DNA from: Bacteroidetes bacterium UBA2322
Lineage (GTDB): Bacteria; Bacteroidota; Bacteroidia; Chitinophagales; UBA2359
Length of the DNA: 31,292 bases
Assembly: GCA_002345145.1 (NCBI GenBank)
Contig: DDVC01000096.1
Span: 1 to 31,292 of the forward strand
Direction: 5' to 3'
Shown here: in pieces, positions 9,078 through 17,781 of the stretch
Numbering within the stretch: position 1 is the stretch's first letter
Layout: each line of letters starts with the position of its first letter
Made by a program: the position numbers and the translations under genes
Notes under the pieces: generated by a model
Told to the model about the DNA's origin: nothing
Databases searched by the model: none
Seen by the model: the letters and a program-made list of their open reading frames with translations, nothing else

Positions 9078-10235
9078 TTAGTTGGTAATTCTGTGCAGGG
9101 CTTCTTGCATACGGTGTTCTTTGCAGCACAACGAAATGCGTAAATAACGATTGCCGGCAGAGCCAAAAATAAAGCCCGGTGTTATAAAAACCCGATGCCG
9201 GTGCAGGATATAATCTGCCCACTCCGGAACATTATCAATGTTTTGCGGGGCTTTTACCCATAAAAACATGCCCACCGTGCTGTGGGGAGTTTGGCATTGT
9301 AGGGCATGAGCTATATTGAGGGCAAGTTGTTGGCGGTGTTGGTAAACCTGGTTCAAGTGGTTTTGCCATGCTTCTGTGCAGTGTTGAAGGGCATAAGTTG
9401 CCGCTTTTTGGATACCCAAAAACATGCCGGAGTCCATATTGCTTTTTACCTGCAATACATAGCGCAGGTAATCTTGCCTTCCAGCCAGCATACCAATACG
9501 CCACCCTGCCATATTGTGCGATTTGCTGAGGGAGTTAAGCTCTAATGCCACTTCCATAGCATGGGGCGTTTGAAAAATACTTTGCGGATTGGGATTTAAG
9601 ATAAGACTGTAAGGGTTATCGTTTACCAAGAGTATTTTATGTTTTTGGGTAAAACTTACCAATCGGGCAAAGAGGTCTGCCGAGGCATTAGCGCCGGTAG
9701 GCATGTTTGGGTAGTTTACCCACATCAGTTTTACGTTGGTTAAATCCATACTGTTGAGCGCTTCCCAATCGGGTTCCCAGTTATTGGTTTCGTTTAAGGG
9801 GTAGTTTAGCACATTGGCATGAAGCAGGTGGGCAACTGCGGCATAGGTAGGATACCCCGGATTGGGTACTAATACGCCATCGCCCGGGTTCAGAAAAGCC
9901 ATGCTTATGTGCATAATGCCCTCCTTAGAACCCATAAGCGGCAATACCTCGTTATGGGGCGAAAGAACAACGCCGTACTGGTGTGCATACCATTGGGTTA
10001 TGGCATTCCTTAGTTCGGGTATGCCGGTATAACTTTGGTAAGAGTGGTTATCGGGGTTAAGGGCTGTGGTGAGCAGGTGGCTTACAGCGCCTTTATGCGG
10101 GGGTAAATCGGGGCTGCCTATGCCTATGTTAATAATGTCTTTACCCTGTTCATTCAGTTGTCTTATTTCGGCAAGTTTGGCTGAAAAATAGTACTCATTA
10201 ACCTGTTGCAGCCTTTGGGCGGGAGCGATAATCAT
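9078..10235 (-). CDS. PLP-dependent aminotransferase, class I/II
   Basis: A 385-residue fold-type I aminotransferase. The PLP-binding lysine is K238 in LNSLSKSHNMAGWRIG, with R246 behind it. D206 (VNDNPYS) contacts the pyridine nitrogen, NYPNMPTGA (174-182) is the conserved PxxPTG loop, and the carboxylate-binding arginine lies in NRYLRISL near the C-terminus. The overall pattern fits the LL-diaminopimelate/aspartate aminotransferase branch, but the substrate cannot be assigned from sequence. The ATG at 10235 is preferred over a TTG at 10247. A well-formed promoter lies upstream (10315-10346), so it can be transcribed apart from the kinase-like gene behind it. Confidence 0.88.
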   Translation of the reverse strand: MIIAPAQRLQQVNEYYFSAKLAEIRQLNEQGKDIINIGIGSPDLPPHKGAVSHLLTTALNPDNHSYQSYTGIPELRNAITQWYAHQYGVVLSPHNEVLPLMGSKEGIMHISMAFLNPGDGVLVPNPGYPTYAAVAHLLHANVLNYPLNETNNWEPDWEALNSMDLTNVKLMWVNYPNMPTGANASADLFARLVSFTQKHKILLVNDNPYSLILNPNPQSIFQTPHAMEVALELNSLSKSHNMAGWRIGMLAGRQDYLRYVLQVKSNMDSGMFLGIQKAATYALQHCTEAWQNHLNQVYQHRQQLALNIAHALQCQTPHSTVGMFLWVKAPQNIDNVPEWADYILHRHRVFITPGFIFGSAGNRYLRISLCCKEHRMQEALHRITN

Positions 10236-10314
10236 GTGAATAAACAATTTTATTGAAGGAAAAACCCCGACCTCAAAAAAGTGGCAATGATGAAAAAATT
10301 ATATCTCCGCTCTG

Positions 10315-10346
10315 CAAAAATAGATTACTTGTTTGTAACAGCCAAA
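10315..10346 (-). promoter_or_regulatory. Bacteroidota-type promoter of the aminotransferase gene
   Basis: Read on the minus strand, TATTTTTG (10322 to 10315) matches TAnnTTTG. A TTTG (10346 to 10343) lies 20 bases upstream as the -33 element. Transcription would begin near 10310, leaving a leader of about 75 bases before the ATG at 10235. Confidence 0.65.
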
Positions 10347-10375
10347 TTTTGGGGGTATTTTTTACCTTTCTTATG

Positions 10376-10918
10376 TTACCGTTTGTTTTGGATAAAATGG
10401 ATTGCCTGTTGCAGAGCGTTTTTGGGGTGGGCAATGGTTAAAACTTGCAAATGTTTGTGCCTTTCGTGGGCAAAGAGTTGGGGGTAATTAGTACGGTTTC
10501 GGTGGTAGGTTTTAAAGAACCACACAATAATAGAGTCTTTACTTAGGGTAGTCTTCAACGATTCTTTGTTGCCGTGCCAAAGCTCCTGCCTCCCGATTAC
10601 CCTATGAAAGGTGCGTTTTACCAATCGGGAAAAATTGATAGTAAAGGAGTAGTTTAACCAAATGATGCAATCTGCTTTTTGCCAGATAATATCGCGCAAA
10701 ATGCTGTAGTTGCCATCGGTTATCCATTGATTTTGATTGGTGGCTTGTTGTACACGCTGTCTAAAAAGGTCATCGGGTACTTCTTGCCATTGGGAGGTAA
10801 AATGCAGGGCGTCAAGCTCTATGTGCTCTATGTTCAGGTATTGGCTCAGTTGTTTGGCAAGTGTGGTTTTACCGGAGCCGGTAGTACCTATAATGGCAAT
10901 GCGGTTAAAGGCGGGCAT
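10376..10918 (-). CDS. P-loop kinase-like protein (adenylate kinase / topology-modulation family)
   Basis: A 180-residue P-loop NTPase. Walker A is GTTGSGKT at residues 10-17, right after a hydrophobic strand (RIAII). The rest follows the pattern of the small proteins labelled adenylate-kinase-like or FlaR/DNA topology modulation protein: HIELDALHF, WITDGNYS, DCIIWLNYSF and a basic lid-like helix around RLVKRTFHRVIGRQELW. The real substrate of this family is not established. It starts 21 bases after the stop of the upstream hydrolase gene, consistent with one transcript. Confidence 0.82.
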   Translation of the reverse strand: MPAFNRIAIIGTTGSGKTTLAKQLSQYLNIEHIELDALHFTSQWQEVPDDLFRQRVQQATNQNQWITDGNYSILRDIIWQKADCIIWLNYSFTINFSRLVKRTFHRVIGRQELWHGNKESLKTTLSKDSIIVWFFKTYHRNRTNYPQLFAHERHKHLQVLTIAHPKNALQQAIHFIQNKR

Positions 10919-10939
10919 GGCATAACAAAATGAAACAGG

Positions 10940-11620
10940 TTAAAAAAAGTTAGCCAGTTCATAAGCCAGCCGCGGATAGCTGATGCGCTCAAAAGGGTGC
11001 CGGGTATCGGGCAGCACCATAAGCTGGGCATTGGGCAGTTTTCGGTAAGCGCTGATGGTTTCTTCCAGTGTAACCATGTTGTCTTGGTCGCCCACGCCTA
11101 TTTTAACCGGACAAGCAATGTGGGAAAAGTCATCATCGGTAAGTTGGGGTTTGTTGCCCAATTGAAGCATCATATTGGCGGTTTGGTGCAGGAGGAGTTC
11201 CCAATCATTGGGTTGGTGGCGTTGTTGCAATTGTGCGGCAAAAGCGGGTACTTTTTCCTTTATCTTTTGGGGGTTTAACATGGCAGCCTCTTTGGCGGCG
11301 GTTTGCGGATCCCATGCAAATTTGGTGGCTAAGGTGCAAACCTTGTTTACCCACTGCGGAAAATGGCGGGCAATGTATAAAGCCACATAACCGCCCATAC
11401 TGTACCCAAATATATTAACCGGCTTTGTAGCATGTTCCGTTATATACTGAACGGTTGCTTGGGCAAAACCTGCAATGGTAAAGGGTTGTCCGGAAAAATT
11501 TTTACCGCCGTGTCCTTCAAAATCAAAGGTATGAATTTGGGTAAAAGTAGGGCTCAGTTCGGTAGCAAGCGGGTTTAGTTGGGCGGCAGAACCTAATGCG
11601 CCGTGTAAAAGTAACAACAT
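10940..11620 (-). CDS. Alpha/beta hydrolase
   Basis: A 226-residue serine hydrolase of the alpha/beta fold. The oxyanion-loop motif LLHGALG is at residues 4-10. The nucleophile elbow GYSMGG places the serine at S74. An acidic residue in GVGDQDNMV (about 178-180) and H208 in DTRHPF complete the likely triad. It resembles small esterases of the MenH/YcjY type, but nothing shows the substrate. The start ATG at 11620 opens directly on the first beta strand. The acetyltransferase gene ends 61 bases upstream and the kinase-like gene begins 21 bases downstream on the same strand. Confidence 0.86.
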   Translation of the reverse strand: MLLLLHGALGSAAQLNPLATELSPTFTQIHTFDFEGHGGKNFSGQPFTIAGFAQATVQYITEHATKPVNIFGYSMGGYVALYIARHFPQWVNKVCTLATKFAWDPQTAAKEAAMLNPQKIKEKVPAFAAQLQQRHQPNDWELLLHQTANMMLQLGNKPQLTDDDFSHIACPVKIGVGDQDNMVTLEETISAYRKLPNAQLMVLPDTRHPFERISYPRLAYELANFF

Positions 11621-11681
11621 GATTTATGGGGTTGAGTTTTGAGAAAAAAGTTTTGGTTTGGCAGCATAAATCGGGTTTTTA

Positions 11682-12233
11682 TTAGGAAGGTTGTTTGGGT
11701 TTATCGGGAAGTTCTTGTAGGTCAAGTTTCATCATAATATCGGTTTGCTCATCGTTTCCCAGTTGAAAAATGTGTTTACCAAAGGCTACAAACCCGTTTT
11801 TTTGATAAAATCGTATTGCCCTTGGGTTGTTTTCCCAAACGCCCAACCAAACGTGTGCGGCATTTTTTTGCCGGGCAATTTGGATAGCTGTATCGTAAAG
11901 CAATTGCCCTACCTGTTTACCATGGTAAGCCTGCAAAACGTAAATCCGCTCAATTTCAACCGATTTGTGGTTTTGCAATTCGGTTTGTGCTTTGCCAAAA
12001 TTCAGTTTTAAGTACCCGATAACCTCTGTACCCGATAAGGCAAAATAAAACTCGGTATTGGGGTTATTAATTTCGGAAGTAAGTTTTTCTACCGAAAAAG
12101 CCTGTTGCAGGTAGTTTGCCATATTTTCCGGCGTATTGCTTTGGGCAAAAGTTTCGTAAAATGTTTGCGAGCTAATGTGCTGCAACCGGTTTACATCGGT
12201 AAAGGTTACTTTGCTGATGGTTAAGTTGTGCAT
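11682..12233 (-). CDS. GNAT acetyltransferase, PaiA-like
   Basis: A 183-residue N-acetyltransferase of the GNAT superfamily using acetyl-CoA. The acetyl-CoA loop is IYVLQAYHGKQVGQLL. The sequence follows the PaiA polyamine acetyltransferase pattern closely: QTFYETFAQSNTPENM near the N-terminus, then HVWLGVWENNPRAIRFYQKNGF and a final FQLGNDEQTDIMMKL. Acetylation of spermidine or a similar amine is therefore the best guess; the substrate is inference. The ATG at 12233 (MHNLTISKV) begins at the first strand of the fold and is preferred to an upstream TTG at 12251. It lies 32 bases downstream of the lipoprotein gene. Confidence 0.86.
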   Translation of the reverse strand: MHNLTISKVTFTDVNRLQHISSQTFYETFAQSNTPENMANYLQQAFSVEKLTSEINNPNTEFYFALSGTEVIGYLKLNFGKAQTELQNHKSVEIERIYVLQAYHGKQVGQLLYDTAIQIARQKNAAHVWLGVWENNPRAIRFYQKNGFVAFGKHIFQLGNDEQTDIMMKLDLQELPDKPKQPS

Positions 12234-12265
12234 CTGGGGGCAATGAAGCAAGGTAAGTTGTGCAA

Positions 12266-13039
12266 CTACTTTTTAACAAATTGCCAACGGCTGTAAACAT
12301 CTATGCGGCTGCTTACGGCTACGGTGCGCTGGCAGTTGGTTATGGTATCGGTGGGCAGAAAAAGCGTGTAAGGGTTAAAGGAGCTGTTCACATTAGTGAG
12401 TGTAAGGCTTTGATATTCAAACTGAAGGCGGTCTTTGCTCAACTCGCGCAGGTCAAAAGTTTGTCGGTCAATGTATTTTATCGGGGTGGCATCGGTTTCT
12501 ATGGTACTGCCGTCAATAATCGGAAAATTGATAAAGGTAATTGCCCATTTGGTTTTTTGGCTGTTTTCCCAGTACCAGCTATTGGCATTAGAAGAAAAAG
12601 AGCCGTTTACCTGTGAGTTTAGTTGTGGATTAAAGTAAGAAAAATTGCCGTTGCAGGTATAAGTGCCGTCGTCTGCAATGTTTAAGGTATAAGTAAAGTT
12701 AATATCGTAAATTCGGGTTATGCTGGTAGTACCATTTACATAATTGGTAATTGAATTTAGCAAGGAGTCTTTCAACTCTTCTTTCCTTATGACGTTAGAT
12801 ATGGAAGTGCCGCCAATGCTACCGGTATCGCAAGCAGTAGAGCTAAATTGGGTGGTAGTTTCTAATTTGTCTATGTCATTTATGTTATAGGTTTCTAAAA
12901 CCCAGTTGGCGCTGAGGCGGGCATTTCGGGTTTCAAAAGAAAGCCATGGGTCATCTTCACCACGGCGGCAATTGCTCCACAACAAGAGGGTAAAACCAAG
13001 CGCTGCCAACAAGCAAAAGCGCAAAGAGTAATTACGCAT
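12266..13039 (-). CDS. Hypothetical lipoprotein
   Basis: A 257-residue protein with a type II signal peptide: basic start, hydrophobic run LLAALGFTLLLWSN, then C24 followed by RRGEDDP, as in many Bacteroidota lipoproteins. The mature part is rich in T, S, N and aromatic residues with alternating strands, and probably forms a beta-barrel or lipocalin-like fold; WVLETYNINDID and NGNFSYFNPQ are typical of lipocalin-like Bacteroidota proteins, but I cannot assign a family. It heads the minus-strand run and has a -7 promoter element upstream at 13088-13095. Confidence 0.72.
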   Translation of the reverse strand: MRNYSLRFCLLAALGFTLLLWSNCRRGEDDPWLSFETRNARLSANWVLETYNINDIDKLETTTQFSSTACDTGSIGGTSISNVIRKEELKDSLLNSITNYVNGTTSITRIYDINFTYTLNIADDGTYTCNGNFSYFNPQLNSQVNGSFSSNANSWYWENSQKTKWAITFINFPIIDGSTIETDATPIKYIDRQTFDLRELSKDRLQFEYQSLTLTNVNSSFNPYTLFLPTDTITNCQRTVAVSSRIDVYSRWQFVKK

Positions 13040-13087
13040 ACACAGTTTTGAGTTAGGATAAAAAGGTAAGAAGTGATTTTTGCACTA

Positions 13088-13095
13088 CAAAAGTA
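13088..13095 (-). promoter_or_regulatory. Putative -7 element for the lipoprotein gene
   Basis: On the minus strand TACTTTTG matches TAnnTTTG, about 49 bases upstream of the ATG at 13039. No TTG lies at the usual distance, so this is a half-match. Confidence 0.35.
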
Positions 13096-13148
13096 ACGGT
13101 AAAATCGGGTTTACGGCATGAAAGGTGCGAGTTTTCCCTGCATTTTTG

Positions 13149-13156
13149 TATATTTG
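13149..13156 (+). promoter_or_regulatory. Putative -7 element for the first M43 protease gene
   Basis: TATATTTG matches TAnnTTTG, 80 bases before the ATG at 13237. There is no clear TTG 17-23 bases upstream. It is divergent from the lipoprotein element at 13088-13095, about 50 bases away. Confidence 0.4.
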
Positions 13157-13236
13157 CAGTATAATTAACCAAAGTTGGTTTTATTGGGTTAAGTTTGTTC
13201 ACAACACACATTAAGTAACACTATATTGTCTATTGC

Positions 13237-15423
13237 ATGAAGCATTTTTCGTTTTTCGTTTTTTTAGCGGCTTTATTGTTCTGTGTAAACAGTTGGGCGC
13301 AAGCCCCATGGTGTGGGGTAATAGAACATACCCATGCCCTTGATGCCCTCCACCCCGAATATAAGCAAAGTAGAGCCGCCGTAGAAACCTATACCCAAAA
13401 ATGGATAGAACAAAACGGCACACAAAAAAGTACGGGCAATGTGCTCACCATTCCGGTAGTGGTACACGTAGTACATACTACCGGCAACCCGGCTTCTAAT
13501 ATAAGCGAAGCACAGATATTATCTCAAATTGAGGTGTTAAACGAAGATTTCAGGCGGTTAAATCCCGATACGGTTCAAACGCCTGCTGTGTTCCGACCCT
13601 TTGCTGCCGATTTTGAGGTGGAGTTTTGCCTTGCCAAAAAAGACCCCAATGGTTACCCAACTAATGGTATTACCCGCACTCCTACCACACAAACTGTTTT
13701 TAGTGTAAGTTCAAATACTGTTAAATCGGCTGCCACCGGCGGCGCAAACGGCTGGCCATCTAACCGATACCTCAATATATGGGTATGCAACGACCTGTCA
13801 GCAGATTTTACCACCAACCAAATTTTAGGCTATGCCCAGTTTCCGGGCAGCGGTAGCGCACAAACCGATGGGGTAGTTGCCATTTATACCGCTTTTGGCA
13901 GAGTAGGAGCGCTTAACCCCCAAACCGACAAAGGCAGAACTACCACCCACGAGGTAGGGCACTGGCTTAATCTTATCCATGTATGGGGTGATAAAGACTT
14001 GCCTACCGGCGTTGACCCCTCTTGCGCAACCGATGATTTGGTGGACGATACGCCCCGCACTATTGAGGCTAACTTTGGCTGCAACCTAACCGCAAACAGT
14101 TGCTCAAACGAAACGCCCGATTATAACGACATGATTCAGAACTACATGGATTATGCCAGTGAAAATTGCCAAAACATGTTTACCCTTGGTCAAAAACAGC
14201 GCATCAGAGCTGTATTGGAGCCCGGCGGATTCAGAAACAACATAGTATCGCAGCCCGATATATGCTCAGTAGGCGCAAACGATGTATCTGCCTTAAAAGT
14301 GGTTTTTCCGGCAGGCACCGGCGTTTGTACTACCTTTGAGCCGGTAATTGAGCTGGTAAACTCCGGCTCAGAAACCCTCTACTACGTAGAAATTAACTAC
14401 CAAGTGGACAACGGACCCTGGGTAAATACCTATTGGGTGGGTGAGTTGCCTCCATTTGAGTGGACAAATATTACCTTGCCTACCGCCAATACTGTTTTGC
14501 CGGGTATTATACACACCTTTACGGTGGAATACAGCAGCCCCAATGGTCAGGCAGATTTTAAACCTGCCGACAACCTTTTTTCCCAGAGTTTTGCCACCGT
14601 GCCCAAAGGTGTTGATATGCCTTTTGTTGCCGATTTTGAAACCGGCGTATTCCCTGCCACCGGCTGGCAGGTGTTTAATGCCGATAATACCCGTACTTTT
14701 AGCCAATATCCGGGCGCAGGCAACTCCGGTAATGTATCGGTACACATGAATAATCTTGGCTACAACGCTCTTGGCACCATTGATGAGTTTACCATTCCCC
14801 GCGTAGATTTAAATGAGGTTAATCCGCAATTAGAATTTTTTGCCGCCTACAATTACCAAACCGCCGCCGATGTTTCGGATACGCTGGAAGTGCTTGTTTC
14901 TACCAATTGCGGCAATACCTTTACCTCTGCCTATAAAATCAGCGGCTCCGAGTTGGTATCAGCGCTCAACCCTACTGCATCTATGTTTGTACCCGTTGCT
15001 ACCAACTGGCGAAGGCATACCGTTTCGCTTTGGGATTTCAGAGGCACCCGTAGCGCGGTTATTAAATTTAGGCAAATACGCGGCACCGGCAACAACTTGT
15101 ACATAGACGACATCAACGTTTTTCCGGGCAGCGTGGGCATAGAAGCCAATTTACCAACAGTGGCTATGGTAAAACTCTATCCTAACCCCGTAACCTCACA
15201 ACATGCCAACCTCAGCTTTGTAAACCTGCAAAACGGCGCAACAGATTACCATGTGCACATTAGTAATATAGCCGGTAAAACGGTATATGCAGCGCAAGAA
15301 CCGGCTGCAAATGGGGTAAACAACCACCCTATTAATACCCAAAACTGGGCATCGGGCATTTATTTTGTTCACCTTACCATTGGCGCGCAAACCATTACCC
15401 AAAAAATGGTGGTTGTGCAGTAA
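13237..15423 (+). CDS. Secreted M43 metalloprotease with type IX sorting domain (first paralogue)
   Basis: A 728-residue zinc endopeptidase of family M43 (pappalysin/cytophagalysin, metzincin clan). The signal peptide is MKHFSFFVFLAALLFCVNSWAQ. The zinc motif HEVGHWLNLIH gives ligands H238, H242 and H248 with catalytic E239. The Met-turn is QNYMDY with M304. After the protease domain come CARDB-like beta domains (about 340-460) and a jelly-roll region (about 465-630) ending in NNLYIDDINVF. The last ~85 residues, from LYPNPV, are a type IX secretion C-terminal sorting domain, so export across the outer membrane by that system is expected. A paralogue follows 108 bases downstream. Confidence 0.93.
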   Translation: MKHFSFFVFLAALLFCVNSWAQAPWCGVIEHTHALDALHPEYKQSRAAVETYTQKWIEQNGTQKSTGNVLTIPVVVHVVHTTGNPASNISEAQILSQIEVLNEDFRRLNPDTVQTPAVFRPFAADFEVEFCLAKKDPNGYPTNGITRTPTTQTVFSVSSNTVKSAATGGANGWPSNRYLNIWVCNDLSADFTTNQILGYAQFPGSGSAQTDGVVAIYTAFGRVGALNPQTDKGRTTTHEVGHWLNLIHVWGDKDLPTGVDPSCATDDLVDDTPRTIEANFGCNLTANSCSNETPDYNDMIQNYMDYASENCQNMFTLGQKQRIRAVLEPGGFRNNIVSQPDICSVGANDVSALKVVFPAGTGVCTTFEPVIELVNSGSETLYYVEINYQVDNGPWVNTYWVGELPPFEWTNITLPTANTVLPGIIHTFTVEYSSPNGQADFKPADNLFSQSFATVPKGVDMPFVADFETGVFPATGWQVFNADNTRTFSQYPGAGNSGNVSVHMNNLGYNALGTIDEFTIPRVDLNEVNPQLEFFAAYNYQTAADVSDTLEVLVSTNCGNTFTSAYKISGSELVSALNPTASMFVPVATNWRRHTVSLWDFRGTRSAVIKFRQIRGTGNNLYIDDINVFPGSVGIEANLPTVAMVKLYPNPVTSQHANLSFVNLQNGATDYHVHISNIAGKTVYAAQEPAANGVNNHPINTQNWASGIYFVHLTIGAQTITQKMVVVQ

Positions 15424-15531
15424 CAGCGTTTTTTAACCATTTGCCAAACAAAAACTATGCGACATGGTTATTTAATTACCAGTTGCCTTTGTCAACAATT
15501 TTACCTATCCTATACCTTTTCGCCTAACCAC

Positions 15532-17688
15532 ATGAATCGTTATTTTTTACTGTATTGTATAGCTGCCTTACTGCCTGTAATGTTACACGCTCAGCAGTTG
15601 CAAGAACCCTGCGGCACCATGCCCTACTTACACCACCAAAAACAACAAGACCCCCAGTTGGAGCAACGCATGGAAGCCATAGAAACGTTTACCCAAAAGT
15701 GGATAGCCAAAAATCCCGATGTAAAACAAATGGAAAACATCATTACCATTCCGGTAGTGGTGCATGTGCTTTACAATGCCGGAGCGCCCGCCACCAATGT
15801 AAGCGACGCTAAAATTTTAACACAGTTAGCCGTGTTAAACGAAGACTTTCGCCGACTCAATTGGAACGCCGACGATACGCCTGCCGAATTTTTACCCGTA
15901 GCCGCCGATGCCGAACTGGAGTTTTGCCTTGCCACCCGTGGCCCCGATGGTTTCCCTACCAGTGGCGTTACCCGTACTGCCACCGCCAAAAACAACTTTT
16001 CTGCCAACACCAACGATGCCAAGTTTGACAGTCAGGGCGGTAAAAATGCCTGGCCTGCTACCGAATACCTAAATGTGTGGGTAGTGCCTGCCATTAACAG
16101 CGGTAATGTGGCCGGTTATGCCCAGTTTCCGGGCGGAAACCTTGCTACTGATGGGGTGGTTATAGGTTATAATTTCTTTGGCACTATTCCGCCGCTTAAT
16201 TCTCCCTACATACACGGACGCACTACCGTACACGAGGTTGGGCACTGGCTCAACCTTCGCCACGTTTGGGGTGATGGACCCTGCGACCAAGACGATTTTG
16301 TGAACGATACGCCCCGCTCAGATGCCGCCAACTACGGCTGCCCCAACACCAATAGCTGTACCAACGAAACGCCCGACTATAACGACATGGTGCAAAACTA
16401 CATGGATTACAGCAATGATAACTGCCAAAACCTGTTTACCCTTGGTCAGAAACAGCGCATGAGAGCTCTATTTGAACCCGGCGGTTTTAGGTTTTCGCTC
16501 TTACAGTCAAACGGCTGTACCCTCGTAGAACTGGGCGCCAGCGATGCCCGATTAGTTTCTATCACAGAGCCGTTTGGCGCAGGTAACTGTACTGTTTTAG
16601 AGCCGGTTATTTCTTTTCAAAACTTTGGCACAACACCCCTCTATTATGTAGAAGTGGTTTATTCCATAGACGGCAGCGGCGTTTACAACTATCAGTGGAC
16701 AGGTGAATTAGCCCCTACTGCCACTACAACCATAACCCTGCCGCCGGTGGTAATTGCTAATGGCAACCTGCTGCACACCCTAAACGTAACACTAGAAAAC
16801 CCCAATGGTGTGCCCGATTTTAACCCTACCAATAACACCATAACTACTTCTTTTACCACCACCTTACCCGGCGCCGCGCTACCGTTTAGCGATAATTTTG
16901 AAAATTCATCTCCTTTTCCGTTTAGTCCTTGGAGTTTTAACTCTGCCGATGGCGTGTTTTTTACACTCAGCAGCAATGCAGGCTACTCAGGCGTTTACTC
17001 GGCTTATATGGATAATTACACCTACAATGCCACCGGTGAAATAGATGATTTCAACTTGCCCCGATTAGACTTTTTGGGTTACTCGCCTACCTTAGAGTTT
17101 CAGGTAGCCTACGCCCAGCAAGCTGAAACCGATATGCCCGATGTGTTGGAAGTGTTGGTTTCGGGCGATTGTGGACATACCTTTACCACCATGTTTATTA
17201 AGGGCGGCGCTGAGTTGGCAACAGCGCCTATTGTAAGTGGTGTGCCTTTTATACCCAACCTAAACCAATGGCGAAAAGAATCTATAGATTTGTCGGTTTT
17301 CAGCGATTTGCGCAATGTCATCATTAAATTCCGCCAAACCCGCGGCGCCGGCAATAACCTGTACATAGACGATATTAACCTGCTTAGCTACATTGTAGGC
17401 ATAGAAAATGTGCAAGCGCCGGTTTCATCGGGCAGTTTTTTTACCCTATATCCCAATCCTGCCACTAATGTGGTTTCGCTCTCGTTTTCTAATAGTGTAA
17501 ACCCTACTGCACCGGCTACCCTTACCCTTACCGATAAAACGGGTAAACTCATCGGCTCACAAACCGGCTTAGTTACCGGTTCCGTTTTTACCCAAATGGT
17601 TACCTCCGAACTGCCTGCCGGTATCTATTTTGTTACGTTTACCCAAGCAAATACCACCCAAACCCAAAAACTCATAGTGGTTAAGTGA
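15532..17688 (+). CDS. Secreted M43 metalloprotease with type IX sorting domain (second paralogue)
   Basis: A 718-residue tandem paralogue of the preceding protease with the same domain order: signal peptide (MNRYFLLYCIAALLPVMLHAQ), M43 domain with HEVGHWLNLRH (H234, E235, H238, H244) and Met-turn QNYMDYS, beta domains, jelly-roll ending in NNLYIDDIN, and a type IX sorting domain from LYPNPATN. The two share long near-identical blocks such as NETPDYNDM and GQKQRMRA. The frame is open from 15457, but the ATG at 15532 starts the signal peptide and is preferred. No separate promoter was seen, so it may be cotranscribed with the first copy. Confidence 0.93.
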   Translation: MNRYFLLYCIAALLPVMLHAQQLQEPCGTMPYLHHQKQQDPQLEQRMEAIETFTQKWIAKNPDVKQMENIITIPVVVHVLYNAGAPATNVSDAKILTQLAVLNEDFRRLNWNADDTPAEFLPVAADAELEFCLATRGPDGFPTSGVTRTATAKNNFSANTNDAKFDSQGGKNAWPATEYLNVWVVPAINSGNVAGYAQFPGGNLATDGVVIGYNFFGTIPPLNSPYIHGRTTVHEVGHWLNLRHVWGDGPCDQDDFVNDTPRSDAANYGCPNTNSCTNETPDYNDMVQNYMDYSNDNCQNLFTLGQKQRMRALFEPGGFRFSLLQSNGCTLVELGASDARLVSITEPFGAGNCTVLEPVISFQNFGTTPLYYVEVVYSIDGSGVYNYQWTGELAPTATTTITLPPVVIANGNLLHTLNVTLENPNGVPDFNPTNNTITTSFTTTLPGAALPFSDNFENSSPFPFSPWSFNSADGVFFTLSSNAGYSGVYSAYMDNYTYNATGEIDDFNLPRLDFLGYSPTLEFQVAYAQQAETDMPDVLEVLVSGDCGHTFTTMFIKGGAELATAPIVSGVPFIPNLNQWRKESIDLSVFSDLRNVIIKFRQTRGAGNNLYIDDINLLSYIVGIENVQAPVSSGSFFTLYPNPATNVVSLSFSNSVNPTAPATLTLTDKTGKLIGSQTGLVTGSVFTQMVTSELPAGIYFVTFTQANTTQTQKLIVVK

Positions 17689-17712
17689 TAATTGCAATGA
17701 GAGCCTTTCATT

Positions 17713-17755
17713 TAACCGCCGCTTGATTGCAACTACTGCAAACAAGCGGCGGTTA
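17713..17755. terminator. Hairpin between the M43 gene and the convergent gene, probable bidirectional terminator
   Basis: A 13-base-pair perfect stem pairs TAACCGCCGCTTG (17713-17725) with CAAGCGGCGGTTA (17743-17755), with a 17-base loop. It lies 25 bases after the M43 stop and 27 bases beyond the stop of the opposing gene. The T-run is weak on both sides, so termination efficiency is uncertain. Confidence 0.65.
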
Positions 17756-17781
17756 TTGCTTGTAACATTAACACAAAAAAG

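Noticed and set aside
10253..10487. Overlapping plus-strand frames upstream of the aminotransferase
   Set aside because: They overlap the aminotransferase promoter and the end of the kinase-like gene and resemble no protein family.
13237..17688. Secretion island with type IX machinery
   Set aside because: Only two cargo proteases are present; none of the secretion-system genes are in the window.
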